Shown here in pieces: positions 55,852 through 64,000 of a stretch of 64,000 bases of DNA (position 1 is the first letter of the stretch; each line of letters starts with the position of its first letter). The DNA is from Sipunculus nudus. Its lineage: Eukaryota > Annelida > Sipuncula > Golfingiida > Sipunculidae. Below the pieces are notes generated by a model. It was not told the origin of the DNA. It saw nothing but the letters and a program-made list of their open reading frames with translations, and made no database searches. Location: positions 68,036,676 through 68,100,675 of the forward strand of contig CM049316.1 in NCBI GenBank assembly GCA_026874595.1. The letters run 5' to 3'. A program made the translations under genes and the position numbers.

Positions 55852-57540
55852 TTTTTTTTCTACAATATTTATTCAAAAAGATGATACACACGTACATATA
55901 CATACATGGCATAACAAAATAAGCGATATACATAAGTTAGTACAGGTACAGACAAAAGTGCATATTTTAGTCTTTCATATTCTTCTGAATGTAATGTTTG
56001 TTAAGAATAAAGGAAAATGTTTATTAAGAACAGTTCATCAACACCCTCCGCTTGTTCACCAATACCTTTCTAAATGACAAATAGAGTACACATGAAAGTG
56101 AGCTCTTTACATGAGACATATGCACTTAAAAAAAAATTAAAAAAAAATAAACACTAGAACAAGACACATACATCGTGGTTAGAATTACGTTGAGATTATG
56201 TCCATAATTTGTGACCATTTTTCCATATGTACATTCAGTTTTCCCTTCCTGAAGGCCAAGAGATATTCGATGTTATACACCTCTTTTAGCTTGAGCTTTA
56301 TAATTTCTAACAAATTAGGGTTATCAGTTTCCCTTTTAAGGAATACTACGTATTTGAAAATGAGAAAAATTGTATTATTAAGCCTACTGTTTCTACTATC
56401 CGGCAACTGACCATACGTAATATTTGATTTCGTAAACTCCGGTAAAAAATAGCCTGTACTTTCAATCCACTTTTTCAACCTGATATAAAGGTTTTTTGTT
56501 GTATGACAATAATAGAACAGATGACTTACTGACTCATTATAAATAAAACAATAACTACATCTTGGGCTGTCTATCAATTTCCATCTAAAAAGATTCTTAT
56601 TTACAGGGAGATAATTGTTAATAATCTTAAATTGAAATTCACGTAGGTAAGTATCAAGAGTACATTGATAGACATTTTCATAAACATTGTGCCAATTGCT
56701 ATATCCAATATCACCAAGTATAGTACTATTTGTCGGTACCTGATAAATTGTATTGATAAGTGCCTTGTACACCGACCGACTGTTCAGTTTTGACAAATCT
56801 AAAATATTATCAGGCACCATATCTAAATCAAGTCCATCTTTTATTTTTTTCCATTCCTTCGGTATTGCACTAATAAGGCTGTTCCATTGAAGACACAATA
56901 AATCCTTTCGAGTAACTGAATAATCCTTAACAATTTGTTCCACTGTTTTAAAGTTACTATCACAATCTAACATGTCATTAATATATTGAACATTCATTTT
57001 AAATAGAGTAGGATTAAACACAGAATACCCATCAATCAATATGTTTCGATTATTCCAAATAAATTGACATCTGACATCCTTCTCTATTAATGTACATTTC
57101 CAATATAAAATCCATTCCTTAAAGCAAGATATATAAAATGGTGCACACTCCTTTGAAAGACAGTTGATATCAAAGTCTTTATGAATGCATTGTAATCCAC
57201 CTACATTACTACACATTGCATTCAAGAGAATTTTAGCAGTTCCATTAAACTTGTTTAATAAATTAACTACCCAGATTACTCGTTGGTCTTGTATCTCATC
57301 TCTATGTTTGGTAATTTTAATCCTCCATCTTCATACATACCCACTGCTGTACTAAATTTCACCTTAGCTCGTTTGTTTTTCCAAGTGAATCTGTTAATTA
57401 TTTCTTTAACCTCTTGCATAAATCCCTTTAGGGGGTCAAGCATATTCATAATATACAGTATTTTAGAAACTGCTAATGATCTTACTACCTCTAATCTGCC
57501 ATATATAGTTAATTGTCTTCCTCTCCACAGATTTAGAACA
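55852..57540 (-). mobile_element. 5'-truncated LINE insertion with 16-bp target-site duplication
   Basis: CTCTTATAATGTTCAT occurs at 55836-55851 and again at 57541-57556, exactly at the two borders. The 3' end (left) has AATAAA (reverse complement at 55868-55873) and a 9-base A tail (T run 55851-55859). From the right border the minus strand reads the RT thumb (WRGRQLTIYGRLEVVRSLAV, then TWKNKRAKV) without the palm, so the copy was truncated on insertion. One frameshift near 57.29 kb separates this from the C-terminal frame. Confidence 0.9.
56185..57225 (-). CDS. LINE ORF2 C-terminal region with zinc knuckle
   Basis: A 346-codon frame forming the end of a LINE ORF2 protein. It includes SVYKALINTIYQ, LREFQFKIINNYLPVNKNLF, and a knuckle CSYCFIYNESVSHLFYYC spaced as in zf-RVT (C-x2-C...H-x4-C). 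It holds no catalytic residues: the palm is missing, and the thumb lies upstream after a frameshift (57240-57540). Different family from the LINE at the window start, judging by sequence. Not translated as such; a relic of the element. Confidence 0.85.
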   Translation of the reverse strand: MNAMCSNVGGLQCIHKDFDINCLSKECAPFYISCFKEWILYWKCTLIEKDVRCQFIWNNRNILIDGYSVFNPTLFKMNVQYINDMLDCDSNFKTVEQIVKDYSVTRKDLLCLQWNSLISAIPKEWKKIKDGLDLDMVPDNILDLSKLNSRSVYKALINTIYQVPTNSTILGDIGYSNWHNVYENVYQCTLDTYLREFQFKIINNYLPVNKNLFRWKLIDSPRCSYCFIYNESVSHLFYYCHTTKNLYIRLKKWIESTGYFLPEFTKSNITYGQLPDSRNSRLNNTIFLIFKYVVFLKRETDNPNLLEIIKLKLKEVYNIEYLLAFRKGKLNVHMEKWSQIMDIIST

Positions 57541-57556
57541 CTCTTATAATGTTCAT

Positions 57557-57765
57557 CATTTCAGCGTTGTTTAGGTCTTTCCATGTTTTGTATTTTTGCA
57601 ATATAGTCTTCTTGTAGTTCCCGTTCCACTGTTTTTAGCTCTTTCATGCGTTTGTGAGCATTGCCTTTAATTTTCATAATTAGTCCATACGGTGACTTAT
57701 TATATATGAATTGCTCTCATTTCTTTTGTCAGTGTTTTCTAACTTCCAAGTAAATCTACATGTAT
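57557..57765 (-). mobile_element. Older LINE linker fragment serving as the insertion target
   Basis: Minus-strand text KMKELKTVERELQEDYIAKI-like (about 57590-57680) is the coiled endonuclease-RT linker of a LINE ORF2. It lies upstream of, and outside, the 16-bp duplication, so it belongs to an earlier LINE into which the 55.85-57.54 kb copy inserted. Confidence 0.5.
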
Positions 57766-57882
57766 TCTGTGTGACGTTCTCTCAAAGTTATCCTGTAAGT
57801 CTCTCACTAAGTCAAGTCTTTATCTAATATAATTATACACAATATCATTACATTTCAGTATTAGACCCTTTCTAATTAATAG

Positions 57883-58045
57883 GACCGTGAACCGAAAGAC
57901 ATTGAATATTACCATCTGTCCGGAATCCAGGGAAAGGGGAAAGACCCTTCGTTCCTTGGCGACCGTGCACGTTTGATCTGTGATGGACTTCCCGTGTACT
58001 GGATCAAGCTGGACGGACCGTACTCCAAACCAAACGAACATGGAG
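57883..58045 (+). CDS. Well-bordered exon-like segment, product not recognised
   Basis: A 163-bp segment with a pyrimidine-rich acceptor (TTCTAATTAATAG, to 57882) and a consensus donor (GGAG|GTAAAA, 58045/58046). It is open throughout in one frame: DREPKDIEYYHLSGIQGKGK, then DPSFLGDRARLICDGLPVYW and IKLDGPYSKPNEHG. It starts in phase 0 and ends in phase 1. Much GC-richer than the surrounding AT-rich DNA, with balanced codons. I do not recognise the family and found no partner exon nearby; introns may exceed the window, or the segment may be a relic. Confidence 0.4.
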
Positions 58046-61000
58046 GTAAAACATTTTGCCGTCAATGGCAAAGAGGTCGAATTTCTTAAACAATATCCCA
58101 GAAATGCTCATTTAGAGATAAAAAAAAAGCGGAAGAACCATGTAGCCTTATGGTCAATCAGGCATTGGACTACTCAGTGAAAGTCCCCGCTTCGTACACG
58201 CTGGTCCCTCTTTACATAATGGGGAAATCTTGCTAATACCTCTGAGATTTGTTTAAATGTCTTAACGATAGGTTATTACTTCTGGATTAATCATATCCAT
58301 ATGCATATAAACCCTGAAACCAGGAAGGCTTGATAATAACATTATTCTTGTCGTTTGTAGCAATTATACACTGGATCAGTTTCATTTTATCTTAACCATC
58401 CTTTGTATAGCAAGGTTCAGTAGGTTTCCCCGACAGGATATGCACAGAGCAAAGAATTTTAATCAAACAAATGAGAGCGCGGTATAGCATTGTGCATCCA
58501 GCTCAAAATTTAAGAGTCACATTCGATCCTGAAAGTTAGAGCGAAATAGAATTAATGAAAAAAGTTAATTGACCTTGTCTAAACGCCTTATCATAATTTA
58601 GATTTTGTAATAATTTTATCATATATATATATGAATATATATATGTGTGTGTGTCTTTCTGAAAACATGTTGACTGTTTACAGGTCGCCAGAAGAGAGCT
58701 GCTCAAGCCACGGTTATGCATTGCCGCAGTGACACCATTGTCATTGTTATTATTATTGTTAGGGAATAAAATTGGTGTATTTTCATAAGATATCCCATTT
58801 ATATGTATCGGTGTGCAAATTACATAAACAGCACGTGTTAAATACGTTTTGCGATCACTATCTTTTTATTCTTTCTCGTTTTGTGGTATATATATGTTCA
58901 AATAGGTTTATTATATAAGAAGAACATACGAATGAAACATAATTCAATATTTTATACTGAAATAAATTAAAAATATATAATATATATATATATATGATAA
59001 GGACTGTACCTAAATACAGATGCATTGTGTAATAGTGTACCTATCTTGCAAATCAAGCATTAATTGAATTTAGTTCGATGAATATGGTAAAAGTTATTAG
59101 TTTAATAGAAATTCGTCTTTGCATGCTCATACATTTAACTTGAGTGAACTTGACATGGAAACACGTGGGATAATGACATAAAAAAATGTTGTTACCAATT
59201 ATCAAAGAAAGTTCTTTTCATAAAATGTAAAGCGTGTTAGTCTTCTTTGTCGAAATCGAAATAATATGGGATTCATTTCATCATGACAAACAAAATGTTT
59301 TTCTAAATATGTGCACATATATTTATATGTGTGTATGTATACCCAATGACTCGCACATTTCGTAAATGGAGATGCACATATCTCTATCAAAAATACATAA
59401 TAATGATGATATACACATAAGGTATATAGTGTAACGGAGCACAAGAGAAATTTAACAGTTTATATTCAGTGCTTGCTTTTGGAAGTCAACGTCGCCTCAT
59501 GCATCTGTAATTTTTCGTTATATCTCGGTTCCAAGTGTAAGTTACACTCTCTGACACCCTCAAAGTCCTCACAGTCGGACCTGTTTTCCTCTTTTGTACA
59601 ACTTTGCAAAACCGGTTTAATATAAACCTTGTCATCATCAACATATAAACACGGCTGTCAACTATTCCGTTCAATCACGCAAACATTTACACCCTCTTTT
59701 TTAAACCTGAAAGAAATTACATCACAAATGGTATTGCCACCGTATATCACAGGTTATCAAACTTATTTAATACGGTTAAGCTTTTGAAATATGTTAAATT
59801 TTACTTAAATTGTAGCGCGGTACAACGTTTAGTCCCCCCCCCCCCCAGGAAGAAGCACAACTAAAGTGTCCACAGCTGTCCGTCCTTACCTCATTCCGAC
59901 CTTCCCGCTTAATTCCTTTTCTAAGTGTACCAAAACCCTGCTACTTGCTTCACTGACTTTTGCAGATATACTCGCCATCTGACTTACATGTGATTATAAC
60001 CTGCACGTTGTGCCATCTCTGTTTAATATGTTTAACCTTTCACTTTTTCATCATGGTCAAATGATTGGTCCTGCATCAAGATAAACTTAAAGTGTTCAAC
60101 TCTTATAGTTTATTTCAAAATTGCTTCACATGTATATACAAATGTCACCAATCTCGAAATTTCACGATTTCATAGGTTTGTAAAATCTAGTATCAATGAT
60201 CAAAGCAACAACAGAAGTTGTTAGTATAAAGTGCCTCAGGCATATTTCTTGTCATGTCCATGACACCAAGCTATTTGGGTAAATTCTGAAAAGGGTATAT
60301 TCAATATCTCTCCTTGTCACGTTTTAGCCATTAACATGCATGGTGTTGGAGTGTGTGAAGGACCTGATCTTTGGATCTCTTGTTCAAATTTGTGTAGTTT
60401 TAAAATTTTATAAAACAAAGTCCGTGGATACGTCATAAGCTAATCGGGCAATTTCTTTTTTTAAATCCATTTTGTATTTGGCATGTATTTGATTATAAGA
60501 GGGGTTTTAGGCAAGGTTTTAAGTTATTAGACCACACATTCCACATGTTTTTAGTCAAATACATGTTGGGGGATTATTTGTGCCCCCATAGGTCATTTTT
60601 ATTAGTATGCAGTTTTGACCAAAAGACTTAAAAAGTTAAAATTACTTGATTGTTTAAAGTGTATATAGCATATGTGCAATCTTCCTGGAAAGTTTTGCAC
60701 CAGGGGTTAATTTTTATATTCACACTAGCATATTACCTGTCTTTGTGTTGAGGCGGGTGTGCGCGATTTAAGTTTTCATAATCGGGTATGATTTCATGGT
60801 GTATAATTTGTAGCTAATCACCTATAGAGAAGACCATAAAGCAGAGTTTTACTTACCATTGAAATTTAACATATAGACCTACCAGGTCATTAGTAATTTA
60901 CATTTCAATTAAATATATTATGTTAAATGTTATCCTATCCCGGTGTAGACGTCCGTGAGGCATGAATGCCTCTAGGTGCTCATACTAACTGTGAATCGGA

Positions 61001-63490
61001 GAATCCCTGATTATTTGAATGTATGTACGTCTTCAAGCGTTAGATCAAGCATATTGATGACTGAATAATCACGTTTTCTGAGCAGTCAATGTTATTAAAA
61101 TCATGAGGAATCGCCTTTAGTTCACCCACGCAGAGACAGCTAGCGCGAACTGCCGCTCGGGTATCAATTACATTTTACCAGTTGGTATGCATGCAGTCGG
61201 AGATTAGCTATGTCATTTTCTCCCATGGTGCATAAAACTTGACAGTCTGTCTCATACTTAGCACAATCTTTCATCAAATCCACATTATTAATAGCCAATC
61301 AAATGATCATTTAACCAATAAACCGTTTCACCCTACTGCTTCAGGTCATTATCATCGACTCATGGCCACTTTCTTATGACACAACAAGAACTAAACAAGT
61401 TACCGAATTAGTCATAACGCTCAGCTGAGTGATCTGACATTATAGTCTAACATTCACAACAGTTTTTTTTTTATCGGCTGAAAAGTAAATTGAGATTAAT
61501 TTCAGGTGTGATCTTGGCATTTGATCTTCTACACCAAAGTCAAAAGGTGTCTTCCGCAAATGACGAGTCACACATATTTAAAGACTGATTAAAATCACAA
61601 CTGGTCAACACAGCCTGTACAAGTCAAGAATAAGATTTCTGACGAACCAGTTTGACAATTTTCTTTCAAAGTTTGCATGATGTCATTGATATATGTGTAG
61701 ATATGGTTTGTTTTCTTGCAAAAACATGCAACCATTAGCCCGAGACTACTATATCTTAGATACTTGAAACTAAAGGACAAGGTCACCAGTTTAGAAATTC
61801 TCCGAGAAACTGTCGGAGAAACATTCCAGGCGCTAAAACGCATGTTTTTTTTTTTTTTTTTTTTGGCTGTGTAGCTGACAGAATATATGACATTATGACC
61901 TAGTTTCCTCTTTCCAATAAATATTCTCCAGGTTCTCTCAGGATATTGAGTTAAACATTTCCATTTTTGACACGGTCCTTTAGCTTTCGATGGTTGTAAG
62001 TCAGCTGAGTTAAAAAAATAGGATAAGCAACCAGTCTTCTGTAGCTGATAAAACTAGTGATGGTAAATAAACAGATGAGCACACTATATGAAACCACAAC
62101 TTAACAACGGATATGAACACTGTCATTTAAAGGTTTAATATAGAGAAAAAATTGGTGAAAATAGAAGAAAAAAACACACAGACGCAGCGAATGATCTAAC
62201 AACTCATAAATAAAAAACACGAAAGATTCGAGGACACTGGGTGTAAGTTTAAAAGCTGATACCATTGGAATCAGACTATGAAAATACAATATAAATAATA
62301 TTGAAAACAGCATTTCTGTCGACTTATACACTTCATCAAAGCGCATGATACATTACATACATGATACATGTATATATACAAAGATTGAACTTTATTGGAG
62401 ATATCCAGGAGTGAAAATTATAAGCAAATAAAAATAAAGAAACAAATATGTTGGTGAGTAATCTAAATCTGCAATATCAGATAACTCCACCCCATCCCAC
62501 CACATCATCTAAACCGGGGGCAATCTGAAATCGCTAAACCGGCTTTTTCAGCCTATCTGTATTTTGAGGAAACAATTTTCATATATATACCAGTAGTTAA
62601 CCGGAATCAAGATGACATTTTGCAACATAATGACAACATAAACCATCCGTTATGTGCCTTTTTTATAAGCCCTGTGACATATTTACACAATGCAGGGTGT
62701 TATTGTTTCCAGTATATCAACAGAGAGCTTTTCTAGGATGCTGATATAGATGGCATAGATAGCACTAATTATGTTGTTGCCAATACACCGTAGATTACTG
62801 ATATAAACAACATTCCAAAAAAATGAAAAACTTTTATGGGCTCCTCCTTTTGGGCGTGGTCCCCCAAAAGCGCTAGTCAACTGTAAAATTTGCCGATACA
62901 CGTGCCCTGCATACCATACTCTCTTCAATAGTTAAATAAACAAGATTTCTCTATATATCATCTCATTTTATTTAAAGGGTGATGATTTCATTTGAAAACA
63001 CTCGAGAGCGCACACATCATCAAACGCTTCGATTTGACTCCAGATTAATTAAAATTTATTGAGGGCTTTCGGATAGCATTTCCACATTTTCTTCAGAATT
63101 TCATACCGGTTAAAATTCCTAAGTAATCGCAGTAGGGAAGACATCCAGGACAGGAATAATTCATATCACTTGGCTAGAACAGACGGAATAAACCAATCCG
63201 GTTCTTGTACATAATGATATACTAGTGTGTCACGGGCCATTGCCGATATTCAGCTACTTGGTTCATGCACGTGCTCAACAGACCGGTCCATTTTCGTCCA
63301 TCACCAGCCACTGAAGGGATATAGGCATGCACCCTGTTTCTCCACATAATCCCTCTGGATGCAATTATAAAATATTAACTTAAAAGTCTGAATTTATTGT
63401 TCGGACATATATGCAAAATTACAATTATTGTAAATTGGTTGATATATAGTTGATGTATAACTCTATTCGGACACAAGTGTACTCGTTACT
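58046..63490. other. Largely featureless intergenic DNA
   Basis: Contains short TA tracts (about 58621-58645 and 58980-58996), a 14-base C run near 59835 and a T run of about 22 bases near 61844-61865 that could be the tail of a minus-strand retroposed sequence. No exon, SINE head or bordered repeat was recognised. Confidence 0.45.
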
Positions 63491-63811
63491 ATGGCAACAC
63501 TCTACAAGAGAAACGAGGTGTCTGAATTTCCGGGGCCGACTAGGTGCAAATTTAAGTTACCAGTAATAAGCAGTCCTGTGGTAATAGTCGATAGATGGTC
63601 CGAATATGATGTCTACTCTTCCGGGAATGTCTTGTTTTTCAAACCACCTTTACTACAAATGGAACGTTCGGGATTTTTTTGGGTTGGATTACCATTATCT
63701 AGGATTAGTCTAGTGCCATTTCGGCCCTCTCACATCAAACACTCTACAGCGAGCTATCAGGGTGCCTTTAACTCTTTCAACGAGGAACGCACTAATATAA
63801 TGACTCTATGA
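63491..63811 (+). CDS. 106-codon open frame of unknown product
   Basis: Starts ATGGCAACACTC after ACTCGTTACT and ends at TGA. Reads MATLYKRNEVSEFPGPTRCK, then SSPVVIVDRWSEYDVYSSG. Less AT-rich than its flanks. No signal peptide, membrane segment or known motif. Could be a short gene, an exon or chance. Confidence 0.2.
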   Translation: MATLYKRNEVSEFPGPTRCKFKLPVISSPVVIVDRWSEYDVYSSGNVLFFKPPLLQMERSGFFWVGLPLSRISLVPFRPSHIKHSTASYQGAFNSFNEERTNIMTL

Positions 63812-63856
63812 GGGTGCAAATATGTCCGTCATTTTTTGTAACGCCTCATGGCGTAC

Positions 63857-63912
63857 AAGTATACTGAAAATTGGCGTAAAACAGACCAATCAGCAATGTT
63901 TTCAGTATACTT
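63857..63912. other. Perfect 14-bp inverted repeat
   Basis: AAGTATACTGAAAA (63857-63870) and TTTTCAGTATACTT (63899-63912) pair perfectly around a 28-nt loop, and TTGG/CCAA can extend the pairing. A smaller ACGCC/GGCGT palindrome lies just before it. Confidence 0.75.
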
Positions 63913-64000
63913 TTTAACAACACCTACCAGGAGTGAGAAAAATTCTGTTTTAACTTAACATATTTGTAAATCCTTCGCATGTTTGTTGAATTTCTGACCG

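Overview
The window is AT-rich animal nuclear DNA. Several things point to an invertebrate, most likely a bivalve mollusc: split exons with GT-AG borders, several LINE families, pogo/Tigger-type and palindromic TA-inserting elements, long (TA)n arrays, and a TCCG-headed dispersed tandem repeat of a style known from oysters and scallops. The species is not identified. No bacterial operon, CRISPR array, rRNA gene or canonical tRNA gene was seen.

The clearest host gene is on the minus strand at 12.2-14.8 kb. Four exons with matching splice phases encode an N-terminal CARD (a death-fold adaptor domain) joined to a degenerate subtilisin-like domain, about 390 residues in all. A broken paralogue lies 7 kb further along the same strand at 4.6-5.8 kb. 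It keeps the front of the subtilisin-like domain (with a frameshift) and the last exon, but not the nucleophile segment. Its last exon starts in the same phase and is partly duplicated. CARD plus a subtilisin-like (pseudo)protease suggests an innate-immune or cell-death signalling protein; this role is inferred.

The rest is mostly mobile and repetitive DNA. 0-3.9 kb: a LINE 3' end with a long intact reverse-transcriptase reading frame, then a probable solo LTR. 5.9-10.2 kb: a palindromic MITE, LTR-like sequence, copy 1 of the TCCG-headed family, and duplicated blocks. 11.1-11.4 kb: a tRNA-derived SINE. 19.4-22.4 kb: a decayed LINE holding a small CAGGGGCGGATCC-type element with a 5-bp target duplication. 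27.4-29.0 kb: an inverted TCCG-family copy. 33-35 kb: a palindromic MITE, a pogo-like end and a second CAGGGGCGGATCC element. 37.4-41.0 kb: a 39-bp minisatellite split by a TA-flanked transposon and expanded into about 12.5 copies of a 154-bp higher-order unit. 42.7-47.1 kb: two more TCCG-family copies. 49.0-52.3 kb: a palindromic MITE and one pogo-like element nested inside another. 52.9-57.8 kb: further LINE pieces, one with a 16-bp target-site duplication. 57.9-64.0 kb: one exon-like segment and otherwise featureless DNA.

Several exon-like pieces (23.05, 25.5, 36.85, 48.6 and 57.9 kb) have plausible reading frames or splice borders but no recognised product. They are reported at low confidence.
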